64,000 bases of DNA from Pseudomonas chlororaphis (lineage in GTDB: Bacteria; Pseudomonadota; Gammaproteobacteria; Pseudomonadales; Pseudomonadaceae), in NCBI RefSeq assembly GCF_003731765.1, contig NZ_MOAL01000004.1:62001-126000 (forward strand), given 5' to 3'. The notes beneath the pieces are model-generated. The model worked only from the letters and a program-made list of their open reading frames with translations. It was not told where the DNA came from and did no database searches. Positions within the stretch are counted from its first letter, which is position 1. Every line of letters begins with the position of its first letter. This document shows, piece by piece, positions 52,597 to 62,168 of this stretch. Position numbers and translations under genes: made by a program.

Positions 52597-52605
52597 GAAC
52601 ACGAC

Positions 52606-53574
52606 ATGGCCGTGCAAGACCTGCTGTCCCAGGATGAGATCGATGCGCTGTTGCATGGCGTCGATGACGGTCTGGTACAGACCGACAGTGCTGCCGAACC
52701 CGGCAGCATCAAAAGCTACGACCTGACCAGCCAGGATCGCATCGTCCGTGGACGCATGCCGACCCTGGAGATGATCAACGAGCGTTTCGCCCGTTACACC
52801 CGGATCAGCATGTTCAACATGTTGCGGCGTTCGGCCGACGTGGCGGTGGGCGGCGTGCAGGTGATGAAGTTTGGTGAGTACGTGCACTCGCTGTACGTGC
52901 CTACCAGCCTCAACCTGGTGAAACTCAAGCCCCTACGCGGGACGGCCCTGTTCATCCTTGACGCCAAGCTGGTGTTCAAGCTGGTGGACAACTTTTTTGG
53001 CGGTGACGGGCGTCACGCGAAGATCGAAGGGCGGGAATTCACCCCCACCGAGTTGCGGGTAGTGCGCATGGTGCTGGAACAGGCCTTCATCGATTTGAAG
53101 GAAGCCTGGCAAGCGATCATGCCGGTCAATTTCGAGTACATAAACTCCGAAGTGAACCCGGCCATGGCCAACATCGTCGGCCCTAGCGAGGCGGTGGTGG
53201 TCTCCACCTTCCATATAGAACTCGATGGCGGTGGCGGCGATCTGCACGTGACCATGCCGTACTCGATGATCGAGCCTATCCGGGAAATGCTCGACGCCGG
53301 CTTCCAGTCCGACCTGGACGACCAGGATGAACGCTGGAGCAAGGCCCTGCGCGAAGACGTGCTGGACGTAGCGGTGCCGTTGAGCGCCACCGTGGCCCGT
53401 CGCCAACTGCGCCTGCGGGACATTCTGCACATGCAACCGGGGGATGTGATTCCCGTGGAACTGCCGGAAGAAATGATCATGCGCGCCAACGGCGTGCCGT
53501 CCTTCAAGGTCAAGCTGGGCTCCCACAAGGGCAACCTGGCCTTGCAGGTACTGGAGCCGATCGGGCGCCGCTGA
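52606..53574 (+). CDS. fliM: Flagellar motor switch protein FliM
   Basis: A 322-aa C-ring protein. The N-terminal CheY-binding peptide is LLSQDEIDALLHGV; the middle domain has ERFARYTRISMFNMLRRSAD and ends in a C-terminal SpoA domain. It binds phospho-CheY to reverse rotation. It begins 9 bp after fliL. Confidence 0.97.
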   Translation: MAVQDLLSQDEIDALLHGVDDGLVQTDSAAEPGSIKSYDLTSQDRIVRGRMPTLEMINERFARYTRISMFNMLRRSADVAVGGVQVMKFGEYVHSLYVPTSLNLVKLKPLRGTALFILDAKLVFKLVDNFFGGDGRHAKIEGREFTPTELRVVRMVLEQAFIDLKEAWQAIMPVNFEYINSEVNPAMANIVGPSEAVVVSTFHIELDGGGGDLHVTMPYSMIEPIREMLDAGFQSDLDDQDERWSKALREDVLDVAVPLSATVARRQLRLRDILHMQPGDVIPVELPEEMIMRANGVPSFKVKLGSHKGNLALQVLEPIGRR

Positions 53575-53627
53575 GGCGCTGGTCCGTATTCGCTTTTAAC
53601 TGAATTTTTGCCCGCTGAGGACAAATG

Positions 53628-54086
53628 ATGGCTGACGAAATGAACTCCCAAGACGACCAGGCCCTGGCTGACGAGTGGGCTGCGGCCCTGGAAGAAACCG
53701 GTGATGCCGGGCAAGACGATATCGACGCCTTGCTGGCCGCTGATGCCGGTGCAGCTTCGGGTAACCGTCTGCAGATGGAAGAGTTTGGCAGCGTACCCAA
53801 GAACAATGACCCGGTGACCCTGGAAGGGCCGAATCTGGACGTGATCCTGGATATCCCGGTGTCGATTTCCATGGAAGTGGGCAGCACCGATATCAACATC
53901 CGCAACCTGCTGCAACTCAACCAGGGTTCGGTGATCGAGCTTGACCGCCTGGCCGGCGAGCCCCTCGACGTGTTGGTCAACGGCACGCTGATTGCCCACG
54001 GTGAAGTGGTGGTGGTCAACGAGAAGTTCGGCATCCGCCTGACCGACGTGATCAGCCCTAGCGAACGCATCAAGAAGCTGCGCTAA
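53628..54086 (+). CDS. fliN: Flagellar motor switch protein FliN
   Basis: A 152-aa C-ring component. The N-terminus is acidic (QDDQALADEWAAALEETGDA), and the C-terminal SpoA domain is at about 75-150 (LDVILDIPVSISMEVGSTDI, VLVNGTLIAHGEVVVVNEKF). Two adjacent ATGs exist (53625, 53628); 53628 (MADEMNSQ) has better spacing to GAGG and matches the family start. Confidence 0.95.
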   Translation: MADEMNSQDDQALADEWAAALEETGDAGQDDIDALLAADAGAASGNRLQMEEFGSVPKNNDPVTLEGPNLDVILDIPVSISMEVGSTDINIRNLLQLNQGSVIELDRLAGEPLDVLVNGTLIAHGEVVVVNEKFGIRLTDVISPSERIKKLR

Positions 54087-54533
54087 GTGAAAAAGCTCTT
54101 GGGGGTGTTGCTGTTCTCGCCGCTAGCGGCCTGGGCGGCAGAGCCGGTGGCCACTGCCACGACGGCCGCGCCGTCGGTTGCCAGTGTCGGCAGTGTCGGC
54201 GGCCAGCTGACTCAATTGGTGCTGGGCTTGCTGTTGGTGCTGGGGCTGATTTTTGCCTTGGCCTGGGCGGTGCGTCGCATGCAGCAGGCCGGGCCTGCCG
54301 GCAAGGGCCAGGTCATCGAGTTGATCGGTTCCCGGGCCTTGGGGCCGCGCGATCGCCTGGTGCTGGTGCAGGTCGGCAATGAGCAGATCCTCCTGGGCCT
54401 GAGCCCGGGCACCATCACCCCGTTGCATGTACTCAAAGAGCCGGTGCCAACCCCCAGTGCCGAGCAGGCGACGCCCGAGTTTGCCCAGCGCCTGATGGAG
54501 TTGCTGGGCAAGGATCAGAAGGATAGGAAGTAA
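54087..54533 (+). CDS. fliO: Flagellar export protein FliO
   Basis: A 148-aa protein starting at a GTG directly after the fliN stop. Signal-like N-terminus ([16 protein letters not shown]), a transmembrane helix at about 40-62 ([20 protein letters not shown]) and a cytoplasmic FliO domain ([17 protein letters not shown]). It assists assembly of the FliP ring. The stop overlaps the fliP ATG region (TAATG). Confidence 0.93.
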   Translation: MKKLLGVLLFSPLAAWAAEPVATATTAAPSVASVGSVGGQLTQLVLGLLLVLGLIFALAWAVRRMQQAGPAGKGQVIELIGSRALGPRDRLVLVQVGNEQILLGLSPGTITPLHVLKEPVPTPSAEQATPEFAQRLMELLGKDQKDRK

Positions 54534-55378
54534 TGCCGTTGTCAGGCCACATGAGAACCCTTGCGGGCTGGGCGTTTTCTACGCGCGCGCAAAACCCTGT
54601 CTTGTCGTCGCTCGCTATGCCTTCGCGTAGCCTGTCGCGTTTCCTCTTGACCTTGGTGCTGCTGCTGGCAGCGCCACTGGCCTTTGCCGCCGATCCGTTG
54701 TCGATCCCGGCGATCACTCTGGGCACCGGGGCCAACGGCCAGCAGGAATATTCGGTCAGCCTGCAAATCCTGCTGATCATGACTGCGCTGAGTTTTATCC
54801 CGGCGTTTGTCATGCTGATGACCAGCTTCACGCGGATCATCATTGTCTTCTCGATCCTGCGTCAGGCCCTGGGCCTGCAACAGACGCCGTCGAACCAGAT
54901 CCTTACTGGCATGGCGCTGTTCCTCACCATGTTCATCATGGCGCCGGTGTTCGATCGGGTGAACCGGGACGCGCTGCAGCCTTACCTGGCGGAACAGCTC
55001 ACGGCCCAGGACGCGGTGGCCAAGGCTGAGGTGCCGATCAAGGACTTTATGCTGGCCCAGACCCGCAGCAGCGACCTTGAGTTGTTTATGCGCCTGTCCA
55101 AGCGCACCGACATCGCCACGCCGGACCAGGCGCCGCTGACCATTCTGGTCCCGGCCTTTGTCACGTCGGAGCTGAAGACGGCGTTCCAGATCGGCTTCAT
55201 GATCTTTATTCCGTTCCTGATCATCGACCTGGTGGTGGCCAGTGTGCTGATGGCCATGGGTATGATGATGCTCTCGCCGCTGATCATTTCCTTGCCATTC
55301 AAAATCATGCTGTTCGTGCTGGTCGATGGCTGGGCCCTGATCATCGGCACTCTGGCGGGCAGTTTCGGTGGTGTCTAG
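54533..55378 (+). CDS. fliP: Flagellar export gate protein FliP
   Basis: A 281-aa inner-membrane protein; after a signal peptide ([15 protein letters not shown]) the mature part begins [14 protein letters not shown] and contains the FliP signatures [15 protein letters not shown] and [17 protein letters not shown]. It forms the export gate with FliQ/FliR. The ATG at 54533 has a good ribosome site (GATAGGAAGTA) and overlaps fliO, but gives 28 extra residues before the usual start; an internal ATG at 54617 would give a typical 253 aa. Confidence 0.95.
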   Translation: MPLSGHMRTLAGWAFSTRAQNPVLSSLAMPSRSLSRFLLTLVLLLAAPLAFAADPLSIPAITLGTGANGQQEYSVSLQILLIMTALSFIPAFVMLMTSFTRIIIVFSILRQALGLQQTPSNQILTGMALFLTMFIMAPVFDRVNRDALQPYLAEQLTAQDAVAKAEVPIKDFMLAQTRSSDLELFMRLSKRTDIATPDQAPLTILVPAFVTSELKTAFQIGFMIFIPFLIIDLVVASVLMAMGMMMLSPLIISLPFKIMLFVLVDGWALIIGTLAGSFGGV

Positions 55379-55402
55379 AACCTTGTATGCGGGTAATGCG
55401 CA

Positions 55403-55672
55403 ATGACTCCTGAAGTCGCGGTCGACCTGTTTCGCGAAGCCCTGTGGCTGACCACCATGATGGTTGCGGTGTTGGTGGTGCCCAGTCTGCTGGTGGGTCT
55501 GATGGTTGCCATGTTCCAGGCGGCGACCCAGATCAACGAACAGACTCTGAGCTTCCTGCCGCGCCTGCTGGTGATGCTGGTGACCCTGATCGTGGTCGGT
55601 CCCTGGCTGGTGCAAACCTTCATGGAATACATCCTGCAGTTGTACGGCAGTATTCCGCAGTTGATTGGCTAA
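55403..55672 (+). CDS. fliQ: Flagellar export gate protein FliQ
   Basis: An 89-aa protein with two transmembrane helices (LWLTTMMVAVLVVPSLLVGL; LVMLVTLIVVGPWLVQTF) and MFQAATQINEQTLSFLPRL between them, the FliQ signature. It is part of the FliPQR gate. Only 3 bp before fliR. Confidence 0.97.
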   Translation: MTPEVAVDLFREALWLTTMMVAVLVVPSLLVGLMVAMFQAATQINEQTLSFLPRLLVMLVTLIVVGPWLVQTFMEYILQLYGSIPQLIG

Positions 55673-55675
55673 GCC

Positions 55676-56458
55676 ATGTCTTTGCTGGCCTTGACCGACA
55701 CCCAGATCAGTACCTGGGTCGCCACCTTCATGTTGCCGCTGTTTCGGGTCGGTGCCGTGCTGATGGTGATGCCGGTGTTCGGCACGACCCTGGTGCCGCG
55801 TCGGGTGCGCCTGTATTTCACCATTGCGATCACGGTCGCCATCGTCCCGGCGCTGCCGCCCATGCCGCCGGTGAATGCCCTGGACCTGAGTGGGCTGTTG
55901 CTTATTGCCGAGCAGATCATCATCGGCGCCGTGCTGGGGTTCTCCTTGCAACTGTTCTTCCAGGCCTTTGTGGTGGCCGGGCAGATTGTGGCCATTCAGA
56001 TGGGCATGGGCTTTGCGTCCATGGTGGACCCCACCAACGGTGTGTCGGTGGCGGTGATCGGGCAGTTCTTCACCATGCTGGTGACCTTGCTGTTCCTGGC
56101 GATGAATGGCCATCTGGTGGTGTTCGAGGTGCTCACCGAAAGTTTCACCACCTTGCCCGTGGGCAGTGGGCTGATGGTCAATCATTTCTGGGAGTTGGCC
56201 GGCAAGCTCGGCTGGGTGCTGGGGGCGGCGTTGCTGTTGGTGTTGCCGGCGATCACTGCGTTATTGGTGGTGAACATCGCGTTCGGCGTGATGACTCGGG
56301 CGGCACCTCAGTTGAACATCTTCTCCATCGGGTTTCCCCTGACCCTGGTGCTGGGCATGGCCATCGTCTGGATCAGCCTGGCCGATATCCTCAATCAGTA
56401 TCAACCGCTGGCCAGCGAGGCCTTGCAGTTTTTACGCGAACTGGCACGGGCGCGCTGA
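55676..56458 (+). CDS. fliR: Flagellar export gate protein FliR
   Basis: A 260-aa protein with about six hydrophobic segments (FMLPLFRVGAVLMVMPVFGT, GLLLIAEQIIIGAVLGFSLQ, ITALLVVNIAFGVMTRAAPQ). It completes the FliPQR gate. It is 3 bp from flhB. Confidence 0.97.
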   Translation: MSLLALTDTQISTWVATFMLPLFRVGAVLMVMPVFGTTLVPRRVRLYFTIAITVAIVPALPPMPPVNALDLSGLLLIAEQIIIGAVLGFSLQLFFQAFVVAGQIVAIQMGMGFASMVDPTNGVSVAVIGQFFTMLVTLLFLAMNGHLVVFEVLTESFTTLPVGSGLMVNHFWELAGKLGWVLGAALLLVLPAITALLVVNIAFGVMTRAAPQLNIFSIGFPLTLVLGMAIVWISLADILNQYQPLASEALQFLRELARAR

Positions 56459-56461
56459 GTC

Positions 56462-57598
56462 ATGGCAGAAAGCGAGAGCGGTCAGGACAAGACGGAAGAC
56501 CCCACGGAGAAACGTAAAACGGACTCCCGGGAAAAGGGTGAGATTGCCCGTTCCAAAGAACTCAACACCCTGATCATCATGATGACTGGCGCTGCTGGCC
56601 TGCTGATCTGCGGGCCCGGGCTGGCCCAGGATCTGAAGGACATCATGACCCTGAACTTCTCCCTGCCTCGGGAGGTGTTGCTTAGCCCGGGAGCCATGGG
56701 TCTGTACCTGCTGCATTCGGGCAATATCGCCATCCTGGCGGCCTTGCCGTTCCTCCTGACCTTGCTGGTGGCGGCGCTGATCGGGCCGATTTGCCTGGGT
56801 GGCTGGCTGTTCGCGGCAAAAAGCTTGGCGCCCAAGTTCAGCCGGATGAACCCGGCCAACGGCCTCAAACGGATGTTCTCGCCCACGGCGCTGATCGAGT
56901 TGCTGAAGGCCTTTGCCAAGTTTTTGCTGATCCTGCTGGTGGTTTTGCAGGTCTTGTCTTCGGACATTGACGATCTGCTGCGTATCGGCCATGAGCCGCT
57001 GGAGCAGGCGATCATCCACAGTGTGCAAGTGGTGAGCTGGAGCACGTTGTGGATGGCTTGCGGGTTGATCCTGATTGCCGCGGTGGATGTGCCGGTGCAG
57101 CTTTATCAGAGCCACAAGAAGCTCTTGATGACCAAGCAGGAAGTGCGTGACGAGCACAAGGACCAGGAGGGGCGACCTGAGGTCAAACAGCGAATTCGCC
57201 AGCTGCAGCGCGATATGTCCCAGCGGCGCATGATGGCCGCCATCCCTGACGCTGACGTGGTGATTACCAACCCGACGCACTATGCGGTGGCCCTCAAGTA
57301 CGACGCCGAGAAGGGTGGGGCGCCGGTGTTGCTGGCCAAGGGCAGTGATTTCCTGGCGCTGAAGATCCGTGAGATTGCCGTGGCCAACGAAGTGCAGTTA
57401 CTGGAATCGCCTGCCCTGGCGCGATCGATTTTTTACTCCACGGAACTGGAGCAGGAAATTCCCGCCGGCCTCTACCTGGCGGTGGCCCAGGTGTTGGCTT
57501 ACGTCTATCAGATTCGTCAGCATCGGGCGGGCAAGGGCAAGCGTCCGGAACCGCTCAAGGACCTGCCGATTCCGCCGGATCTGCGTCGCGACAACTGA
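56462..57598 (+). CDS. flhB: Flagellar export switch protein FlhB
   Basis: A 378-aa protein. Charged N-terminus (GQDKTEDPTEKRKTDSREKG), four transmembrane helices, and a cytoplasmic domain with the autocleavage site N270-P-T-H (VVITNPTHYAVALKY). It switches export from rod/hook to filament proteins after FliK contact. Last gene of the fliL operon; flhA has its own promoter. Confidence 0.97.
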   Translation: MAESESGQDKTEDPTEKRKTDSREKGEIARSKELNTLIIMMTGAAGLLICGPGLAQDLKDIMTLNFSLPREVLLSPGAMGLYLLHSGNIAILAALPFLLTLLVAALIGPICLGGWLFAAKSLAPKFSRMNPANGLKRMFSPTALIELLKAFAKFLLILLVVLQVLSSDIDDLLRIGHEPLEQAIIHSVQVVSWSTLWMACGLILIAAVDVPVQLYQSHKKLLMTKQEVRDEHKDQEGRPEVKQRIRQLQRDMSQRRMMAAIPDADVVITNPTHYAVALKYDAEKGGAPVLLAKGSDFLALKIREIAVANEVQLLESPALARSIFYSTELEQEIPAGLYLAVAQVLAYVYQIRQHRAGKGKRPEPLKDLPIPPDLRRDN

Positions 57599-57678
57599 TC
57601 CCCCTCTGGTCCTGGCCGGCTCGCCCGCCAGGCGCCGGTCGCCGCTGTGACACTTCTGTTTGCGCTCGCTGCAAAAGT

Positions 57679-57694
57679 TGGAAGGGTTCTTGCA
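57679..57694 (+). promoter_or_regulatory. Sigma-54 promoter of flhA
   Basis: TGGAAGGGTTCTTGCA has exact GG-N10-GC spacing and a perfect TTGCA -12; the -24 box is TGGAAGG. It is 62 bp before flhA. flhA and flhF are FleQ/RpoN targets in P. aeruginosa. Confidence 0.75.
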
Positions 57695-57755
57695 ATAGCC
57701 GGCCTGAGGCGCCTCTAGGCGTCAAAAGTTTGCTTTAAAGGAACGGGGAAAACCG

Positions 57756-59885
57756 GTGGATCGCTCTCAGTTTATCAACAGTGCCCGCACCAACGTTGCT
57801 GACCTCAGCCGAGGCAATCTGGGCGTGCCGGTGCTGCTGTTGGTGATGCTGGCAATGATGATGTTGCCCGTCCCGCCGTTCCTGCTGGACGTGTTTTTTA
57901 CCTTCAACATCGCCTTGTCCATTGTCGTCCTGCTGGTCTGCGTCTACGCCCTGCGACCGCTGGACTTCGCCGTATTCCCGACCATCCTGCTGGTGGCCAC
58001 GCTGCTGCGCCTGGCGCTCAACGTGGCGTCGACCCGGGTGGTCATGCTCCACGGCCAGGACGGTCACGCCGCCGCGGGCAAGGTGATCCAGGCCTTCGGT
58101 GAAGTGGTGATCGGCGGCAACTACGTGGTCGGTATCGTGGTGTTCGCGATCCTCATGATCATCAACTTCGTGGTGGTGACCAAGGGTGCCGGGCGCATCT
58201 CCGAGGTCAGCGCACGTTTCACCCTGGACGCCATGCCCGGCAAGCAGATGGCCATTGACGCCGACTTGAACGCCGGCCTGATCGATCAGAACCAAGCCAA
58301 GATGCGCCGTCAGGAAGTGGCCCAGGAAGCCGAGTTCTACGGTTCCATGGACGGTGCCAGTAAATTCGTCCGTGGTGACGCCATCGCCGGCCTGCTGATT
58401 CTGTTCATCAACCTGATCGGTGGTATGGCGGTTGGTATCTTCCAGCACGGCATGACCTTCGGCGATGCCGGCCGGGTTTATGCCTTGCTGACCATCGGTG
58501 ACGGTTTGGTGGCGCAATTGCCATCACTGCTGTTGTCCACTGCGGCGGCGATCATGGTGACCCGTGCTTCGGGCTCCGAAGACATGGGCAAGCAGATCAA
58601 TCGGCAGATGTTCGCTTCGCCCAAGGCCCTGGCCGTGGCGGCGGGCTTGATGGCGGTCATGGGCCTGGTGCCGGGCATGCCGCACTTCTCTTTCCTCAGC
58701 CTGGCGGCCGTGGCCGGTGGCGCAGCCTACCTGCTGTGGAAAAAGCAGAACGTGGTCAAGGTCAAGGCGCTGGAAGAGGTCAAGCGCCAGCAAGAGCTGC
58801 TGCCGTCGCCGAGCCGTGCCCTGGAAACCAAAGAGCTGGGTTGGGACGACGTGACGCCGATCGACATGATTGGCCTGGAAGTTGGCTACCGGCTGATTCC
58901 CCTGGTGGATCGCAACCAGGGTGGCCAGCTGCTAGCGCGGATCAAGGGGGTGCGCAAGAAGCTCTCCCAGGACCTGGGCTTCCTCATGCCCACTGTGCAT
59001 ATTCGTGACAACCTCGACCTGGCGCCCAGCGCCTATCGCCTGACCCTGATGGGGGTGATCCTGGCTGAAGCCGAGATCTACCCGGATCGCGAACTGGCGA
59101 TCAACCCGGGGCAGGTCTACGGCAGCCTCAACGGCATCACCGCCAAGGATCCGGCCTTCGGCCTGGAAGCGGTGTGGATCGAAGTCAGTCAGCGGCCTCA
59201 GGCCCAGTCCCTGGGTTATACCGTGGTGGACGCCAGTACTGTGGTCGCCACCCACTTGAACCAGATTTTGTACAAGCACTCCAGCGAGCTGATCGGCCAC
59301 GAAGAAGTCCAGCAGCTCATGCAGTTGCTGGCCAAGGGGTCGCCGAAACTGGCCGAGGAGCTGGTGCCGGGCGTGCTGTCGCTGTCGCAGTTGCTCAAGG
59401 TGCTGCAAGCCCTGCTGGCCGAACAGGTGCCAGTGCGGGATATCCGCAGCATCGCCGAAGCCATCGCCAACAACGCCGCCAAGAGTCAAGATACTGCCGC
59501 TTTGGTCGCGGCGGTGCGGGTCGGATTGTCCCGTGCCATCGTCCAAAGCATTGTAGGCACTGAGTCTGAGCTGCCTGTGATCACCTTGGAGCCAAGGTTG
59601 GAACAAATATTGCTCAATAGTCTGCAGAAGGCAGGACAAGGCCAGGATGAAGGCGTTCTGCTGGAGCCAAGCATGGCTGAGAAGCTGCAGCGTTCGCTGA
59701 TCGAAGCGGCGCAGCGTCAAGAGATGCAAGGTCAACCGGTGATTCTGTTGGTGGCGGGTCCGGTACGCGCCATGTTGTCGCGGTTCGGGCGTCTCGCCGT
59801 TCCAGGCCTGCATGTGCTGGCGTACCAGGAAATCCCGGACAACAAGCAAGTGACCATCGTTGCGACAGTAGGGCCCAACGGCTGA
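57756..59885 (+). CDS. flhA: Flagellar export protein FlhA
   Basis: A 709-aa protein with eight transmembrane helices in the N-terminal half and the FHIPEP signature RISEVSARFTLDAMPGKQM. The C-terminal cytoplasmic domain docks chaperone-substrate complexes. Start is GTG 57756 with GGGGA upstream. The flhB-flhA gap is 157 bp and carries the sigma-54 promoter. 11 bp before flhF. Confidence 0.97.
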   Translation: MDRSQFINSARTNVADLSRGNLGVPVLLLVMLAMMMLPVPPFLLDVFFTFNIALSIVVLLVCVYALRPLDFAVFPTILLVATLLRLALNVASTRVVMLHGQDGHAAAGKVIQAFGEVVIGGNYVVGIVVFAILMIINFVVVTKGAGRISEVSARFTLDAMPGKQMAIDADLNAGLIDQNQAKMRRQEVAQEAEFYGSMDGASKFVRGDAIAGLLILFINLIGGMAVGIFQHGMTFGDAGRVYALLTIGDGLVAQLPSLLLSTAAAIMVTRASGSEDMGKQINRQMFASPKALAVAAGLMAVMGLVPGMPHFSFLSLAAVAGGAAYLLWKKQNVVKVKALEEVKRQQELLPSPSRALETKELGWDDVTPIDMIGLEVGYRLIPLVDRNQGGQLLARIKGVRKKLSQDLGFLMPTVHIRDNLDLAPSAYRLTLMGVILAEAEIYPDRELAINPGQVYGSLNGITAKDPAFGLEAVWIEVSQRPQAQSLGYTVVDASTVVATHLNQILYKHSSELIGHEEVQQLMQLLAKGSPKLAEELVPGVLSLSQLLKVLQALLAEQVPVRDIRSIAEAIANNAAKSQDTAALVAAVRVGLSRAIVQSIVGTESELPVITLEPRLEQILLNSLQKAGQGQDEGVLLEPSMAEKLQRSLIEAAQRQEMQGQPVILLVAGPVRAMLSRFGRLAVPGLHVLAYQEIPDNKQVTIVATVGPNG

Positions 59886-59896
59886 GGTAGTGGTTT

Positions 59897-61219
59897 ATGC
59901 AAGTTAAGCGTTTTTTCGCCGCCGATATGCGTCAGGCCATGAAACTGGTTCGTGATGAGTTGGGCGCTGAAGCTGCCATTATCGGCAACCGTCGTATTGC
60001 CGGCGGTGTCGAGCTGACGGCTGCCCTGGATTACAAGCTGTCGGCCCTGGCGCCGCGGATTCCCAATGTCGAGCTCGAAGACGAGCTGCGCAAGACCCAA
60101 TCGCGGATCGTGACCGCCCAGGCCGAATTGAGCCTGCGGGGTGAAGGCGATACCACGACTACCAACCGGCAGCTGTTTGCCGGCTTGCCGCTGACCGCTG
60201 CCGAACCGCTGATCGAACCGACGTTCTCCGAGCCTCGCCGTCCGGCGCCGGCACCGGTGGTGACGCCGACCGTGGATCAGCAAGCGTTCGACTCCATGCG
60301 CTTTGAACTCAACGGGCTGCGTGAGCTGCTGGAAGTCCAGCTGGGCTCCCTGGCCTGGAGCCAGTTGCAAGGCAGTCGCCCGGAGCAGGCCAACCTCTGG
60401 CGCCGCCTGCAACGCATTGGCTTGTCCGGCCCTCTGGCCCGCGACCTGCTGGCACTGGTGACTGAAATTGACGAACCTCGCCAAGCCTGGCGCATGCTGT
60501 TGGCGCACTTGGCGCGGATGATCTCGACACCGGAAATGGAACCCTTGGAAGAGGGTGGTGTAATTGCCATGGTCGGCCCGGCCGGCATGGGCAAGACCAC
60601 CACCCTGGCCAAGTTGGCAGCGCGCTACGTGCTCAAGTACGGCGCGCAGAACATTGCCCTGGTGAGCATGGACAGCTTCCGTATCGGTGCTCAGGAGCAG
60701 CTCAAGACCTTGGGCCGCATCCTCAACGTCTCGGTAACCCACGTCGACCCGGGGCAGTCCCTGGCGCAGGCGCTGGACCCGCTGCTGCGCAAGCGTGTGG
60801 TGTTGATCGACACCGCCGGCCTGCAAGCCAGCGATCCAGCACTGCGCATGCAGTTGGACACCCTGGCCGGTCGCGGCATCAAGGCAAAAAATTACCTGGT
60901 ATTGGCAACCACCAGCCAGAAACAGGTTCTAACGGCCGCTTACCACAGCTACAAGCGCTGCGGCCTGGCAGGTTGCATCCTGACCAAGCTGGACGAAACC
61001 GCCAGCCTGGGCGAAGTGCTGAGCCTGGCCATCAGTCACGAGTTGCCGGTGGCTTATCTCACCGACGGTCCGCGAATTCCGGACGATTTGCACCTGCCTC
61101 GCCGGCATCAGTTGGTCAGCCGTGCGGTCAGCGTGCAAATGCAGGAAGAACCCAGTGAAGAGGCCATGGCCGATATGTTCGCCGACCTCTACCACAGTCC
61201 GACCAAGCGAGTGGGCTGA
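59897..61219 (+). CDS. flhF: FlhF, polar flagellar placement GTPase
   Basis: A 440-aa SRP-type GTPase. N-terminal basic domain (MQVKRFFAADMRQAMKLVRD), Pro-rich linker (about 105-130), NG domain with G1 GPAGMGKTTTLAKLAARY (about 228-245), SMDSFRIGAQEQL, VLIDTAGLQ (G3) and TKLDETASLGEVL (G4). It sets polar assembly of the flagellum. Operon with flhA, then fleN. Confidence 0.97.
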   Translation: MQVKRFFAADMRQAMKLVRDELGAEAAIIGNRRIAGGVELTAALDYKLSALAPRIPNVELEDELRKTQSRIVTAQAELSLRGEGDTTTTNRQLFAGLPLTAAEPLIEPTFSEPRRPAPAPVVTPTVDQQAFDSMRFELNGLRELLEVQLGSLAWSQLQGSRPEQANLWRRLQRIGLSGPLARDLLALVTEIDEPRQAWRMLLAHLARMISTPEMEPLEEGGVIAMVGPAGMGKTTTLAKLAARYVLKYGAQNIALVSMDSFRIGAQEQLKTLGRILNVSVTHVDPGQSLAQALDPLLRKRVVLIDTAGLQASDPALRMQLDTLAGRGIKAKNYLVLATTSQKQVLTAAYHSYKRCGLAGCILTKLDETASLGEVLSLAISHELPVAYLTDGPRIPDDLHLPRRHQLVSRAVSVQMQEEPSEEAMADMFADLYHSPTKRVG

Positions 61220-61226
61220 GGGAATC

Positions 61227-61328
61227 ATGAATAGATTGCAGTGTATCTACATCGATGGTCTGCCATGCATTGTTCCAATGGTGAACGCGCAGCCAGTTAT
61301 GTGGCCCCGTCTAAGTAAGACAAGGTAA
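61227..61328 (+). CDS. Possible 33-aa leader ORF between flhF and fleN
   Basis: ATG 61227 with GAGGGAATC directly upstream opens a 33-codon frame (MNRLQCIYIDGLPCIV, ending PRLSKTR) that ends 9 bp before the fleN ATG. No domain. The strong ribosome site and the tight fit to the flhF-fleN gap suggest it is translated and may set fleN levels. Confidence 0.3.
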   Translation: MNRLQCIYIDGLPCIVPMVNAQPVMWPRLSKTR

Positions 61329-61337
61329 AGAAAGAAC

Positions 61338-62168
61338 ATGGGCAGCATGCATCCCGTACAGGTGATCGCGGTGACCGGCGGCAAAGGTGGCGTCGGCAAG
61401 ACTAACGTGTCAGTGAACTTGTCCCTGGCTCTAGCGGAGCTCGGCCGACGCGTCCTGCTGCTGGATGCCGACCTGGGCCTGGCCAACGTCGATGTCCTGC
61501 TGGGCTTGACCCCCAAACACACCCTGGCCGATGTGATCGAAGGGCGCTGCGAGCTGCGCGACGTATTGCTGCAGGGGCCTGGTGGCATTCGTATCGTTCC
61601 GGCTGCGTCCGGCACCCAGAGCATGGTGCACCTGAGCCCGGCCCAGCATGCCGGCCTGATCCAGGCATTCAGCGACATCGGCGACAACCTCGATGTGCTG
61701 GTGATTGACACCGCTGCCGGTATTGGTGACTCGGTAGTCAGTTTTGTTCGCGCCGCCCAGGAAGTGTTGTTGGTGGTCTGCGACGAACCCACCTCGATCA
61801 CTGACGCCTACGCCCTGATCAAACTGCTTAACCGCGACTACGGCATGAACCGCTTCCGGGTCCTGGCCAACATGGCCCAGAGCCCTCAGGAAGGTCGCAA
61901 CCTGTTCGCCAAATTGACCAAGGTCACGGATCGCTTCCTGGACGTGGCTTTACAATACGTCGGCGCAGTTCCCTACGACGAAAGCGTGCGCAAGGCCGTG
62001 CAAAAGCAGCGTGCGGTCTATGAAGCCTTTCCTCGTTCCAAGTGTGCTCTGGCGTTCAAGGCCATCGCCCAGAAAGTCGATACCTGGCCCCTGCCTGCCA
62101 ATCCGCGGGGGCATCTGGAATTTTTTGTCGAGCGGCTTGTGCATCAAACAGCGGGACCGGTTCTATGA
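61338..62168 (+). CDS. fleN: FleN, flagellar number regulator (MinD-like ATPase)
   Basis: A 276-aa ParA/MinD-family ATPase; deviant Walker A KGGVGKT (16-22), LLLDADLGLANVDVLLGL and VLVIDTAAGIGD. It antagonises FleQ so that only one or few polar flagella form. The last codons overlap fliA (ATGA), so FleN and FliA are translationally coupled. Confidence 0.97.
   Translation: MGSMHPVQVIAVTGGKGGVGKTNVSVNLSLALAELGRRVLLLDADLGLANVDVLLGLTPKHTLADVIEGRCELRDVLLQGPGGIRIVPAASGTQSMVHLSPAQHAGLIQAFSDIGDNLDVLVIDTAAGIGDSVVSFVRAAQEVLLVVCDEPTSITDAYALIKLLNRDYGMNRFRVLANMAQSPQEGRNLFAKLTKVTDRFLDVALQYVGAVPYDESVRKAVQKQRAVYEAFPRSKCALAFKAIAQKVDTWPLPANPRGHLEFFVERLVHQTAGPVL

Noticed and set aside
61250..61290. GG-N10-GC match (TGGTGAACGCGCAGCC) before fleN as a sigma-54 promoter
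   Set aside because: Only the invariant GG and GC fit; the -12 and -24 boxes are otherwise poor and the operon from flhA already covers fleN.
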